Shown: one piece after another, positions 34,700 through 47,600 of the stretch
Numbering within the stretch: the stretch's first letter is position 1
Layout: every line of letters begins with the position of its first letter
Source of the DNA: Dasypus novemcinctus
Lineage: Eukaryota > Chordata > Mammalia > Cingulata > Dasypodidae
Direction of reading: 5' to 3'
NCBI RefSeq assembly: GCF_030445035.2
Contig: NC_080695.1
Coordinates: forward strand, 53,957,954-54,021,953
Length of the DNA stretch: 64,000 nucleotides
The notes under the pieces: generated by a model
Databases searched by the model: none
What the model was told of the DNA's origin: nothing
What the model saw: the letters and a program-made list of their open reading frames with translations, nothing else
Program-made: the position numbers and the translations under genes

Positions 34700-34815
34700 A
34701 TCATAGAATATCTAGGTTTACCTCTTCATTTTACAGATTAGGAAACAAGACCTGTGGAAGGGAAAGGCCTGGCTCAAAACTCACACAGCTGATGATATAG
34801 CAGAGCCTGATATCA
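34700..34815 (-). repeat. MIR fragment, antisense
   Basis: TTTTACAGATTAGGAAACAA, AACTCACACAGCTGATG and GCAGAGCCTGATATC match the MIR complement. Confidence 0.6.
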
Positions 34816-34839
34816 CGAGCATTAAAACTTCTTGCCAGC

Positions 34840-35045
34840 AACTGTACAAGTGTTTACCATGCCTTGTCTTATTTAACCCTTACATAAATCTTATGGAGGA
34901 GTTGTCATCTTCTTCTTACTGATAAGGAAACTGAGGAGCTGCCAAGTTAAAGTCGCTTACCCAAGGTTTCAGAGTCCATAGTGGAAGTGGGATTTGAAGC
35001 CAGGTCTGCCTAACTCCAGAGCTCCTGCTCTTCACTGCTCAGTGT
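34840..35045 (-). repeat. MIR, antisense
   Basis: GATAAGGAAACTGAGGAGCT, GGGATTTGAAGCCAGGTCTG and AACTCCAGAGCTCCTGC are clear MIR complement. Confidence 0.8.
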
Positions 35046-36124
35046 CTGCCTTTACCATGTAGAACCCTTTATTCCCCTCTCGCCCTTTCCCACAACCAAA
35101 GTAACAATATTTACATGAAATTGAGTATTTTAAAAATTGCAAAGCTGCCCCTCTCTTGTTGACCCCTCTCTCGCTGACCCCTCTCCCAACTTTCATCCCC
35201 ATCTGTGGCCTTTATCACCTCCTCCCATGAATCACCAGCCTTGCAGAGCAGCCAGGCGGAGTGTGCGTTGAAAGGCCACCAGCCCATGTGGCTGGATGGA
35301 AGGGAGAGGCAAACTGAGTTTTGCGACAACTGGTATTGTCAGGAATGTGGTAGACGGAGCTTGGGACATTTTCAATCAACAGAGAAATTTTCCTAAATTC
35401 TAAAAGTAACAATAGGACAAAGATTGATCTAACAAATGGAAAATATTTAAAATGCTTTTACTTCCATGCCATGTCACGACTAGAAGACTAGAGTAACAAG
35501 AGGGAGGAGGGAGTGACCAAAAAAAAGGGGATCTGAGAAATCTGGAATAGAGAAAAGTAGAGAAAAAAAGAAAACAAGCAGAGAATATTCCACCAGGTTA
35601 TCTTTAGCAGTGGCCTTGAGAAAAGCATCACCTCAATATTATCCTTTGAAATAGTAATTAAACTGGCCACTGTGGCTAACTCAAATGCCTACAGGGGCCA
35701 GGCTGTTTACTTATAGAGGAAAGCTGGCAGAGGGCAGGTCTGGCCTTACAGGTGCTTCTACCCAGCTCGCTGGCCAGGTCCTGTTTTTCAAGAGAAGCCT
35801 GAAATGGAGGTTTTCAAAATATGAAAACTTGAGATTTAGTTGCATACTGGCAACTCATTTCAAAACACTGTGAAAACACAGCTGGGGGCTGACTTTAGCC
35901 CTCAGTGTACCTTCCAGATAGGAATTCTCTAAGGGGAGTGTGAAGTCCACTGTCTCTTGACCCCTGTCCCAAATCCATTTGTCCTTGACACAGCCAGGCC
36001 CAATTAAGGATTTAGGTCCTATGCTTAGGTGACCTGGGCCTTGGATGAAGAAAGATGTATGTACCATTAAGTACTTCTTTGAGAGGCTTTGGAGAGGGTT
36101 TGAAAACAAGACTTGAGATCAGAG

Positions 36125-36265
36125 AAAGCTAACTCTGAATTCCTGGTCAGCAATTTACTGACTATTACCTTGGACAAGTTAATTTATCTGAAAATTAGGG
36201 GTGATATTAGTCTCCACCTCATAAGGTGGTTGTGATTAAGCAAGAGTGTAGATAAAATGCTTGTT
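36125..36265 (+). repeat. MIR fragment
   Basis: GCAATTTACTGACTATTACC, TTGGACAAGTTAATTTATCT and CTCATAAGGTGGTTGTGATT follow the MIR core. Confidence 0.6.
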
Positions 36266-36267
36266 AA

Positions 36268-36495
36268 TTAACATTTATTGACTACCTACCATGTACCAGG
36301 CACTGTTTCCAATGCTTTACATGTGTTTGCTTTGCAACACCACTACAAGGTCGGTTTTATGGTTCAGGAAACTGAAGGACAGGGAAATTAAATAACTGGC
36401 CTAGAATCACACAACAGTGATAAGGATTCGGACCTTCAGTGATCTCATTCCAGTGTTCACACTCTTAACCCCTGCTTACCACCATGTCTGGCACC
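36268..36495 (-). repeat. MIR, antisense
   Basis: TTATTGACTACCTACCATGT, ACCAGGCACTGTTTCCAATG and AGGAAACTGAAGGACAGGG are clear MIR complement. Confidence 0.8.
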
Positions 36496-37199
36496 TAGTA
36501 AGCCCTAATGATTAACATCTTAATTGTTCTCAGCACCCTTTACAGTGCCTGCCACTTCCTTGAGGAAACTGGAGAGACAGACACAGAGTGAGATGAAAAG
36601 TTGGGGCTCAGGAGAAATGATACAGGATTTGACAGCATCAAAGGGCCAAAGTCCCAATCAATTAGTATTCTTTCCAGGAAAACAAATATAGGTTGAATTC
36701 ACACCCTCTGCTGTTCTTTGGACTGCCCCTCTGTTCCTCAGGGTGTCAGAGATACATAACATCAAAAGGCAGCCTCAAACAGCTTAAGGAACCCACCACC
36801 TCCTGGATCATACAATATGCTTTCTTTTACTTGGGAGCTTGGTGTTTCAATAAAACTTGTTTCGATTAGAATTTGGCAAGACTGAAATACTCTTTGTTTT
36901 TATCAGATGCAAATTTCTCCATCAAATTACACATGACTGTTTCATAGGGTGGAAAGGAATAAGAGCTGCCACAGGTCGGCCAACTATAGCTTTGAGGCCA
37001 AGGAAGGGTATGAATTAATGAAGTGTTCCAAATAACCACTCGAACCCTCTTGGCATGGAATGATGGTCCCTGTAGGGTAAAGTTAGGTGATAGCTTTGAT
37101 CAAAAATGCTAAAGATTAATGTGTTCTATCACCAAGTTTTCAATTACACTCCAAAGCTCAGCAGAACACGCAGTGTCAAGAGGATGTAGGGTAGCCGCT

Positions 37200-37812
37200 A
37201 GGTGCAGTGGTTCTCAAGGATGCTGTCCTTTGACATTTATTCAGCATCAGCATTATGGGAATTTGTTAGAAAGGCAAATTCTCAGACCCCACCCAGAGCT
37301 ACTGAATCAGAGCCTCTAGAAGAGAGGCCCAGCAGTCTGTGTTTTAACAAGACTTCTGGGGAAGCGGATTTGGCTCAACTGATAGAGCGTCCGCCTACCA
37401 TATGGGAGGTCTAGGGTTCAAACCCAGGGCCTTCTGACCCATGTGGTGAGCTGGCCCACGTGCAGTGCTGATGTGCACAAGGAGTACCGTGCCATGCAAG
37501 GGTGTCCCCTGCATAGGGGAGCCCCATGCGCAAGGAGTGCGCCCTGCAAGGAGAGCCACCCAGCACGAGAAAAGTGCAGCCTGCCCAGGAGTGGCACTGC
37601 ACACACAGCTGACATGGCAAGATGACGCAACAAAAAGAGACAGATTCCCGGTGCCACTGACAAGAATGCAAGCAGACACAGAAGAACACACAGCAAATGG
37701 ACACAGAGAGTAGACAATGGGGTAGGAGGGAGAGAAATAAATAACAAATCTTTAAAACAAAAAGTCCTTCTGGGTAGTTCCAGTGCACGCTCAGGTCCAA
37801 GAAACACTGAAC
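37200..37812. repeat. MER5-like element split by a SINE
   Basis: 37200-37359 reads GTGGTTCTCAAGGATG, CAGACCCCACCCAGAGCTAC, TGAATCAGAGCCTCT. 37764-37812 continues TGGGTAGTTCCAGTGCACGC, CAGGTCCAAGAAACACTG. DAS-SINE copy 5 sits between the halves. Confidence 0.6.
37360..37763 (+). mobile_element. DAS-SINE copy 5, inside a MER5
   Basis: Head GGGAAGCGGATTTGGCTCAA, body ending AATAACAAATCTTTAAAACA. The flanks GACTTCTGG and GTCCTTCTGG form only an imperfect duplication. Intergenic. Confidence 0.88.
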
Positions 37813-37859
37813 AAGAGGGTCAGCCAGGCCTCTAGAAAACCCAGTCCTCGCTTTTGCCA

Positions 37860-37995
37860 CTCTCTAGTTCTAAGACCGTGGACAAATCACTTGACCTGTT
37901 GGTACCTAAGTTTTCATCCTCGGTCATAATATTTGCCCTCATTGTTGTAAAGCAATATGGTTAGGAGATAAAATGAGAAAGATGGAAGTGCTTTG
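37860..37995 (+). repeat. MIR fragment
   Basis: GACCGTGGACAAATCACTTG, TAAGTTTTCATCCTCGGT and ATGGAAGTGCTTTGAGA match MIR in order. Confidence 0.55.
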
Positions 37996-38079
37996 AGAAA
38001 AAAATGTCAGCAGTGCAATACCATGGCTCTGAGGACAAAATGATAAACTGTGGAGGTGCTTTAACACTGTCCTCAATGT

Positions 38080-38210
38080 CGGTCACACACCCACAGTAGA
38101 GGCACCCCCTGGACACTTGTTAGAAAAGAAAACTCCAGGCCCCACCCCAGACTTCACAAATAGCAAGATCTCCCCATGCCTGGAGCCGGGAGAGCACTTT
38201 ACAAAGAGTC
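38080..38210 (+). repeat. MER5-like fragment
   Basis: CTGGACACTTGTTAGAAAAG then CTCCAGGCCCCACCCCAGAC match MER5. Confidence 0.5.
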
Positions 38211-38612
38211 ACCACCACTACTACTAATGGGTGGAAGGCATTACTCTTCCCAGGCAGGTGCAAACATGAGCAGACCAGAGTTAGCCCGCTCTCCATATCT
38301 GGGTGCCCAGACAAAGGCTGTGAAAAAGTCCCAACTTTGAAAATTCAGGGAGGGACTGCTAAATGCCACCATACTGAAGAGCAATCTTACAAATGAGCTT
38401 AATTCTTCTCACCTCTCTTCAAATCAAAGCTTTTAAAAAAGTGTTCAAGTCTTTGCCATTTTAGTCCTGCAACTTATAACTGAACTTTACACAAAATCAT
38501 CTCATTGTGTCACAAGAAATGACCCAGACAGTTCACTGCATACACTTGAAGAATCAGGTCCTGCAGAATTCAAAATAAGTCTCTGCTTTTTTCGTTCTTA
38601 AAATGAGGGGTT

Positions 38613-39027
38613 GGGAAGTGGATTTGGCTCAACAGATAGAGCATCCACCTACCACATGGGAGATCCAGGGTTCAAATCCAGGGCCTCCTGACCCGTGTGA
38701 TGAGCTGGCCTATACACAGTGCTAATGCACACAAGGAGTACCACGCCATGCAGGGGTGTCCCCCGCATAGGGGAGCCCCACGCGCAAGGAGTGCACCCCG
38801 TAAGGAGAGCTGCCCAGCGCAGAAAAAGTGCAGCCTGCCCAGGAGTGGCGCCGCACACATGGAGAGCTGACACAGCAAGATAATGCAACAAAAAGAAACA
38901 CAGATTCCCAGTGCTGCTGACAATACAAGCAGACACAGACGAACACACAGCAAATGGACATAGAGAGTAGACAATTGGGGGGAGGCAGGGAAGGAGAGAG
39001 AAATAAATAAATAATAAATCTTAAAAA
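38613..39027 (+). mobile_element. DAS-SINE copy 6, with perfect target duplications
   Basis: Head GGGAAGTGGATTTGGCTCAA. The duplication AAAATGAGGGGTT lies at 38600-38612 and 39028-39040. Tail AATAATAAATCTTAAAA. Intergenic, same head variant as copy 5. Confidence 0.93.
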
Positions 39028-39239
39028 AAAATGAGGGGTTATCCAGCTCTCAAATGATTATTAGAAAGCCTATGTTACTTTTCTAATTTTGAAGTAAGTA
39101 TTGGAAGAGGAGGATGGTGACGGACCCCTGAAGATTCTCATGTCATATTCTGGGCTCACCATTTGCACAAATGTGTGCTAAGGGCCCTAATAGGCTCTTA
39201 GGGTCAGCCACTTTGGGGAAGAACTACTCTAGATTCTAG

Positions 39240-39410
39240 CTCAGTGGTTTTCAGCTCTGGTTTCCCATTAAAACTGTCTGGAGAGCTTAAACCTATTTCC
39301 AAGACGCTGATGGATTTGGTCTAGAGTGGGGCCTGGACACAGCTGTTGGTTGGCAGCTCCCTGTGAATCTTGGGTGCAGCTGGGGTTAGAACACTGCTGC
39401 CTAAAGAGAG
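39240..39410. repeat. MER5-like fragment
   Basis: CAGTGGTTTTCAGCTCTGG, TGTCTGGAGAGCTTAAACC and GAGTGGGGCCTGGACAC, ending GTTAGAACACTGCTG. Confidence 0.5.
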
Positions 39411-39874
39411 GCCCTGACAGGACCTGGGGACAGTCGGGCTAACCAGACTCTCCCTGATGTCAAGGCCAAGTGTCAAAGACATCCTTCTCACATCCAAATG
39501 TGTGTGTGAGACCTGCAGACTAGATCTGGCTACTGTGTTACACCTCTAGGAGAAGCAGGGACTGTGCTAAAATGGCAACAAGGGATTGAGGTGACAGGAG
39601 AAACTGCCCAGATGCAAGCAATTAGAAGGTGTAAACAAGCAGAGATGATAAGGAAACCCTTTCAGCAGGAGTTCCCCTTTCAGTGCAGAAACCAAAGAAG
39701 CATAAACAGCATCAAGACAGTCCAAAGGAAACACATCAGTGCAAACATCAATTCCAGGAGGTCGCCTTCACTGACCCCACAGGTGAGGTAAGTTTCCTGT
39801 AGTCCTCTGTGCTTCTCCCTAGCAGCACCGATTGCAATTGTAGTTAATTATTGCTTAATTCTTAAATTGGTGTC

Positions 39875-39995
39875 TAAATTAATCTGATAGCACCATGAAC
39901 GCAGGGACTGTGTCTCAACTCGTTCACCATCTTGCTCACTACCACTTGGTACATATTTGTTGAATGAATGAAGGAACAAAAGAATATGAGTTATA
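39875..39995 (+). repeat. L2 3' end
   Basis: ATGAACGCAGGGACTGTGTC then CATATTTGTTGAATGAATGA is the typical L2 terminus. Confidence 0.75.
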
Positions 39996-41050
39996 ATTCT
40001 TGAAATGTGAAACAACTAGCAAAGATGATGCCCAAATGCAGTTGATGAAGTAAATGAATTAATGAATAAATAAGGGAATGAAGAAAGTGAATCAATGACT
40101 GAGCATTGGTTGGGTACTTGGGTTTCAAATGCACTGTTAAGTGTTTTCTAAATTCAGTGATTCCTAAAGAGGAGACTCCTCTCCTCTGAGTATCTTGTAA
40201 TTGCCCCTTTCTGGGCCCTTCAGTTTAAAGTACCATTTCATACCTTGTTGGCAAATCCACAAAAATGCAACAGGCAGCTCTAAAGGTTGTTTCACCTTTG
40301 GGCGACATGGGGATGTTTTTAGTTCAAAGTCATGAACAAATGCAGAGGATCACATTTTTATTCCTGCTGGAATACATTTCTTAGCACCCATTTCCAAACA
40401 TTTTCCAGGAAAAGCAAAATGACTTCTGACTTGAAGTCTGGGAGGAGAGAATTCTATGGGCCAATAATTCATCTGCACAAAGCTTGAAGAAAAAAAATAC
40501 ATCATTCCCAGGTTATTTCTTCTCAGGTTTTTTTTTTTTTTTTTTTAGCTGGTTTAAATATTCCAACTTTCTTTTCCAGAAAACCTAAAATGTTTTGTCT
40601 TAAAAAATCATCACTTCATTCAGGTTTCAAAAAGAGCAGGGATTGCCCATTTTACATTGGCATTTACAATGTGGTCAGTTTCTACTCCTGACTAAAGGCT
40701 TGTGATTCCCCTTCTGGAAAACTCATGAAGGTCCAGATGCCATGAAGTTGTTCCATTTTTATCTTTGTTCTGTATTTGATTGTTGTCTTGTTACCACACA
40801 ATCGTTAGGTCTTTGGATTATCTTCTTGAATTGATCCCCTAAATCGCAAGTCTGGGTTTGACACAAAGAGAAGTTAGCACAGACATACCCTGCCCCATCT
40901 CTAAAGGAGAAGACCAAACTGACCTTCAAGATCCCATGGTTCCTTAGGCCTCTCTTGCCTCCTTTTTAGTGTCTTCAATCCTCCCCCAGAAACTCCCATC
41001 ATCAGATGCCTTCAGAAAAAAACTATCTCCAAGAAGATGAATGGGATCCG

Positions 41051-41056
41051 TTTATT
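41051..41056 (-). terminator. Candidate TMC5 polyadenylation signal
   Basis: AATAAA on the minus strand about 510 bases after the inferred stop. It would give a 3' UTR of about 530 bases if the terminal exon is right. Confidence 0.4.
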
Positions 41057-41562
41057 TGTCTCCTCCCAGGCATTCATCCCTGTCCTGGCATCAGCTCCAA
41101 ATTTTCCTTGGGAAGTCACCCTGTCCCCAGTCTCAAGCCTTTGAATGGATGCATCACCTGTAGCCACAGATGCAGCATGTGACTCAGATCTGGTCAATGA
41201 AATCATCCCATTTCCAAGGCCACTGCCATTGGTTCATGGATGAGCACATCACCCAATCGGATTCAATGAAACACTATGAGAATTCTGGGTTTCTCATGCT
41301 TTCCCTCTAGGCTTGAATCTGAAAAGGTACCAGAAGCTGATGAAGTTGTCTTGCAATTACTAAGAGCCTAATTGAGAAAGGAGGTGGCATGGAATGGAGC
41401 CTCTAGCCATGCCTAAAGGAGGAATTATTCTCAGATTTTTGCCCAAGCCAGTTTGTATAGGGTCTGGCAGCTGAAAGAATAACTGATACAGGAACAATTC
41501 TGACCCTCTATCTCAGGATATGTCCTCTGGATAAATTAGTATCTTATCCAGTGCCAGTCTGG

Positions 41563-41613
41563 CTACTCACCGCAAGTGGCATCACGTTCCCCCAGCTGCA
41601 GAAGGCCTTGTTG
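41563..41613 (-). CDS. TMC5: TMC5 probable terminal coding exon
   Basis: The acceptor CTTTTTCAG precedes CAACAAGGCC. The product is [16 protein letters not shown] followed by TAG at 41565-41563. It resembles the human tail at QQGFLHLGEHD but stops about 13 residues earlier. The codons GGT GAG TAG contain a consensus donor, GCG|GTGAGT, so the exon could instead splice onward to an exon I did not find. The exon is fairly secure; its 3' end is not. Confidence 0.65.
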   Translation of the reverse strand, partial: QQGLLQLGERDATCGE

Positions 41614-44600
41614 CTGAAAAAGAAGAAAACAGGCAACCACATTACCAGAAGAGGACGTAGATCTCAGGTCTTGTTGCATAGTTGGTAAGATTTGTGAGCC
41701 CCCCACCATTTTAAAATGAAGGGGTGACAGATTAAGACCAAGGCTAAGCATGCAAATATCTAATGTTTTGTTTTGGTTTTCAGTGACAGTGATGCATTTG
41801 TTCATTCATTCACTCATTTCACAATATTTACTGAGCATTCCAATATGCCAGTAATTTATCAGGACCGGGGCTAGGACCAGGGCTTACCAGGGTACAGACC
41901 TGGTCTCTGCCCTTGTGGAATTTAGAGTTGTCTTCCTGCTCTTATTCTAAACCGTATGACAGTATTCATTTACACAGATAGTAAAATACACAGCAGTCCT
42001 TTCTGTTGGAATCCTTACTTCCAAAACCAGTGGCATTTAAATTAAAGTGCATTTACTATTTATCAGTATTTTCCAAGATGCTAAGGAAGCCAGAAAGGGC
42101 TTTGGGCTTATAAATAGCATGATTCCAAGCACCTTTTACACCATTCCTGGGAGGAATGTTTAAGTTAATAAAATCTTTTTAAGAGAGTGTTATTGCAATA
42201 TCTATTAAAATAATCATGTGGCAGAAAAGCTCATGTAAAATAACTATAATAAAAATGTTTCATTATACAGTTTGGATAGCTTAAAAAAAAACAAAACTGG
42301 AAATAACCCAAATGTCCAGATATGTGCAGGCTGAAACAATGGAATATTAAATGGTGGGGAAAAGACATTATGATATTATTTTTTAGTACAACCCCACTTT
42401 TGTAATAAATAAAAGCATTAGTAAATGCATATATGTTTGCGGATACCCAAGGTAAAAAAGTCTGAAAGAATACCCATTCCACTGAGCGTGGGATGAGCCT
42501 TAGGGCACTTATTGTCTCGTGGGATCTACTCCTTCATTATTGGGTGCATATAAAACAAGCAAGAAAGCTCCACGAGGGCAGAGGCTTTGTTTTTTTCACC
42601 ACAATAACCCCAGCCCCTAGAACAAGGTGAGTCATGGAAAGTGTTGAATGAATGAATATTCTTTTTTAAATAAAAAATACAGGAATGTTTAAAAATAGAT
42701 GTGATCTATTTGTATGTGATCCTGCACGCTTGGTGTCTAGCTCCCTTTCCAAAAGGAGGCGAGTGTGTGTCACAGGGCTCCCCAGGCAGCCTCCAGCCTC
42801 ACCTCCACCTCTCTCCTCTCCAGGGTGAGCGAGCCGGGGTTTCCTTTTTTCTCCATATCCTGCAGCTTGAGCAACTTTTCTATCAGGAACATCTTATCTT
42901 TGCCCTCCTGCCAAGAAGAAGAAAAACATACACACACAAAGCCATGAGGAATGAGTGGTGGCGGGGTATTGTGAAACAACGGATGGAAAGAAGGTTGGTC
43001 TTTAGGCAGCTAGGGTCCCTGAAGCTGGATGGAGCCTGCCACCCTGTTTTCTCTTGATGAAAGAAAAGGAATATTTCACAGCAAAGTCGAATTATCCCCC
43101 ACAGCCTTCCTCTATTGTAATTCTCCTCTACGGCAATGTCCCTAGAGTAGGAGCCTTCTCTAACCTGCTGCTAGAAGCAACTTAGGTGCCGTTGTCTGGA
43201 GCCACAGGACAAATGGTTTTCCGTATCCCCCTTCCGGCTCGCTCTCTGCCCCAGGACCTTATCTGGATCTGCCTTGTCCTCCAACTGAGAATGCCAGCAG
43301 CTTTGTACCAAGTGCTTCAAATATGTTTCCTTTGTCAAAGTTAACTGCTTTCATGGAAAAGACCTAGATCAATTCCCAGAATGGGAAGAAGAGCAGGTGA
43401 AGGGGGTGTGCCCTCCCAGGAGTGTGTCATCACTTTTCTGTGAACCCCTGTTGCAGTAAGAGAGTGGTAGCTTCCCCCGTGTGTTGAGGAGGTGGAGCAA
43501 GCACGGGTGGGTGTCTAGGCCAGTCATGGGAGTCCCACTTCCCACGCCTCTGTTTCTTCTTACACTATGATCCACTAATCTGAGCACCCATCAGGAGCTC
43601 TTGCTTGCAACAGTCATTACTGTGGTGTTTGCTTCATGATGATTATCTACTCCCCTCGTCCTTTCTACATTTATTAACTGGGATTATTCTCTAGTGAAGA
43701 GCTGAAACTGGAATTTTTAACAAGTCCTCCAATGGTCTGGAGGCAGCCGAGTTGTTTGGTAATCTCTGCTCTGTACCAGGAAACTTTAGAGTCCCCCTGG
43801 TTCAAAGCCCACCATTTACTAGCCCCATGACTTTAAGCAAGTCACTTCACTCTGTAAGCTTCAGTTTTCTTAATTTTAAAATGGGAATTAAGACACATAC
43901 ACACACACAACCCAGAGAGGGTAAAGATTAAATAAGAATTATTTTATCACAGTACAACATCAGCATCATATTAGCACTCAGTAAAGGTAATCTGTCACTA
44001 TTACTGGTTCTGGAAGAGGCCCAGGAATTTGCTTTTTTTTTTTTTTTTTTTTTTTTGAGGTACTGGGACCAGGGACCGGGAACTAGACCTGGAACCTCCC
44101 ACGTGGGAAGCAAGCACTCAATCCCTTAAGTCATACCTGCTCCCCAGAACTTGCACTTTTAACAAGCACCCAGAAGTTTTAGCTGTAGATGATCATACTT
44201 TGGTCCAGAGCCTTCCTAGCCTCTTTGGTTCTTTTGGAGACAATGTCCCTCTCTTTGTGGTCCATCCTCTGGACAAGACTCTCAAGCTGGGAGGCCCATG
44301 GTGAGGCTACGGTGTTCCCTCAAATGATGCCATCAACTCTCTATCCAGGTTGCCTGGTACTGCCCACACAACTCAAGCTTTTCAGATCAAATCCCTCCCA
44401 TACGGAGACCTTCATATGACTTGCCCAATCATTCAGAGCTCTGCAACAGAAAATATTGGTGATGCTTCTGGTGACAGAGAGGGGAAAGAGCATAACTAAC
44501 TTACATCTTTTTCTTTATATACCAAAAGAACCAGGTAAAATGATCTGAAAACCCCAAGATTCAAGCAGACAGTACACTGGTGAGTCCTGTTTCTTTCCCA

Positions 44601-47600
44601 TGCTTGCATGGGAAAGGTTATTTGGTGTTTAGAAGAAAAGGCAGCCAGTCCAGTAACAGTGAGCATTCTTAGTATCCAGACTGTGATCTCCAAATGCCAT
44701 TTAAGCAGGACTACTTGAAGAAATGGCTGATTCCTGTCCTGGGACAGGACATGAACAAGATGAGCATGGAACATTTTATCCTTCCAGAAAGCAAGGAAGC
44801 CATCAAAGACTTCTGGGGCAATGCTGAAAGAATCTAGGACATGTATTGTTTCTACAATTAAAAAAAAAGAACAACTACAGAGTCAATGAGGGAAGCAGAC
44901 TTGGTCCAATGGATAGGGCATCCAGCTACCACATGGGAGGCCTGCAGTTCAAACCCCAGGCCTCCTTGACCTGTATGGAGCTGGCCCATGCACGGGGCTG
45001 ATGGCGTGCAAGGAGTGCCGTGACACGCAGGGGTGTCCCTGCATAGGGGAGCCCCACATGCAAGGAGTGTGCCCATGAGGAGAGCCACCCAGTGCAAAAC
45101 AAAGTGCAGCCTGCCCAAGAATGGTGAGGCACACACAGAGAGGTGATACAACAAGATGGTGCAACAAAAAGAAACACAGATTCCCGGTGCTGCTGATAAG
45201 GATAGAAGCGGTCACAGAAGAGCACGCAGCAAATGGACACAGAGAGCAGACAACTGGGGTGGGGGAGCGGAGAGAAATAAATAAAAAATAAAACAAACAA
45301 AAAAAAGTCAATGACAATAAAAAACAATATGTGGTCCTGGACTGGGTCTAATAATGGAAGAGAAAGACCCAAAAGAACATTATTGGGATGTATAAAAAAA
45401 TTGGAACATAGACTGCAAGCTTTATAGCAATGCTAAAGTTCTTTAACTTGATAACTACACTTAAGTTGGTTGCATAAGTGAGTATCCTTGTTCTAAGGAA
45501 ATTTACGTGGAAGTACTAGGTGTTTAAGGAATGTGAGGTATACAACCTACTCTCAAATGTTTATGAAAGAAGAGAGAGAGAGAGGAGGAACACAGCAAAT
45601 GTGGTAATGCTAAAATTGGTGGTTCTGGGTATCTGTGGGGTTGGGGTGTGTTGGAATTCTCTGTATAAGTTTTGTATTATTTTTGTAATTCTCAGTTTGA
45701 AATTATCTCAAAATAAAAGATTTAAGAAAAAAAACGGAGAAATACATTCAGAAGTGTTTCTACTAGCAAAGGTTAAGGCCAATTGGGCATTTAAAAAAGT
45801 GATTGTGATTGAATATATTTGTATTTCAATATATTTACCAATCAATATATTTAAATCCATGAATTCACACTTACAGTTCTAAAATCCTCAATGACTACAT
45901 TTGGAGATTGCTAGGGTACTGAATCATCATTTTAAAACTGGTAAATAAAGGGAAAGACTCATGCATTTACCTTCCCTTTCCTCAATGAAGTGTATTTCGG
46001 AGTAATCAAATAGTCAAGGAGCAAACGTTCTTTTTTATAGAAGAATTTCAGCTAATAAATGTAGAAGGAATTATGGAATTAGAGTATTGCTATTTGACAA
46101 ATCCTACTGAAATAAAAGGATCGTCTAGGCAGTACTTGCCAAAGCTACTAAATCCACAAGGTGAAAGGCTGATGGGAGTTTTAGAATGAATGGATTAAGA
46201 TAAAAAAGCTTGGAACCACTGATCATGCGTAACATCCCAAAAAGAAAAGAAAAGAGACAATCAGACATTATAGGTCTCTTGAAGTAATGCCATAAGTGCA
46301 TAGCATCACCTAGACTCTGGCTCAAAGGTTATACCCAGATCTAATTTGGTCTCTGGATCTAACCACCAATTTACAGGAAATACAAAGGAGAAAATATGCT
46401 AAGCAACACAAGAGGGTTGCAAATCAGACATAATGAGAATACAGGAAATACTACAAGACAAATGACCTGGTTCTTTAACAATAAATGGCAAGAGAAAGAG
46501 GCAGCTGGTGAACGGTTATAAAAGACACACAGGTTCTATAGTCATGGCAGATGGCTCTGGAGTTCAGTGCCTTCTCAGTGGGCCCTATTTGGGAATTTGT
46601 GTTCCTGAGTGTGATGGAGTTGAACTCAGATGTAACCTTTCTACACATGCCTCTTCTGTCACTTTTACTGAACCTGTGATTGGCGCTGGAGTTGGTGTAT
46701 ATTCAGGAGACTTGAATCTCTGGACTGTCTATGTGCCAGCTGGGCCCTGAGCCTCAGCAGAGTTGTAATACCTACTCTCCGGTTTGTTGGACTTACCCTG
46801 GTCAGCTAACAGGGAGGTGAAGATGGTCAATCACCATACCAGGGAACCAAGAGTGTCTACAACTGCAAGCTGGAGAATCGCATCCTTCAGCCATGTGGGA
46901 TCTAAGCCCCCTCTTGATTTAGAGATGGAGTGGACATCACCATCCCAGGGTCCATAGGATGGAGGAATAAAATATGGATTAGAATGAACTTACTGGAATT
47001 CTATTATAGAATTATTGTGACTCTAGCAATGGTTGAAATTGTATCACTGATGTGGAGACAGTGGTCACGGATGTTGCTGAGGGCAGGGAGAGGGAAGAAG
47101 AGATGTGATGTGGGGGCATTTTTGGGACTTAGAGTTGTCCTGAATGATATTGTAGGAACAGATACAGGACATTATATATCCTGCCATAACCCACTGAACG
47201 GCCTGGGGAAGAGTGTAAACTACAGTGGAAACTATAATCCAAGCAGTGTAGCAGTGCTCCAAGATGTATTAACCAAATGCAATGAATGTGCCACACTGAT
47301 GAAAGAGGTTATTGATGTGAGAGGAGTGGCAAGGGGTGGGGCATGGCATATATGGTGTAGCAGTTTGATATAATTGATGAATTCCAAAAAGAAATATCGG
47401 ATTATGCTTGTAATCTGATCTGTACTTGGGCGTGATTGAGTTATGATTAGGGCGTTGCGGGGCATGGCGAAGGAAGAACAGAGTTGGGGATTTCTCATGT
47501 TAGAGTTTGATGCTGAAGACCCAGGAAGTCAGCACGCAGAGAAAAGAGAAGCCAGCCTGAGGAAAGAAGGAACCTTGAAGCCAGAGAAAAGCAAGCCCCA

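Larger units (their letters stand above)
34456..41030. other. Intergenic region between the convergent GDE1 and TMC5 ends
   Basis: No gene recognised. It holds antisense MIRs (34700-34815, 34840-35045, 36268-36495), sense MIRs (36125-36265, 37860-37995), MER5-like elements (37200, 38080, 39240), DAS-SINEs at 37360 and 38613, and an L2 end at 39875. 35050-36120, 36500-37200, 38211-38590 and 39996-41030 show nothing I can name apart from a T19 run at 40528-40546. Confidence 0.7.
41618..42802 (-). other. Last TMC5 intron
   Basis: Contains an antisense L2 piece (41785-41950), an L2 end (42565-42665) and weakly L1-like AT-rich DNA at 42230-42470. Confidence 0.55.

Noticed and set aside
41090-41490. 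Possible old LTR ending AACTGATACA at 41490
   Set aside because: The end resembles MaLR LTRs but the body did not match anything I could name, so I did not list it.
46508-46750. 80-codon plus-strand frame
   Set aside because: Lies inside an L1 3'-end-like repeat, with no recognisable domain and no splice or start context.
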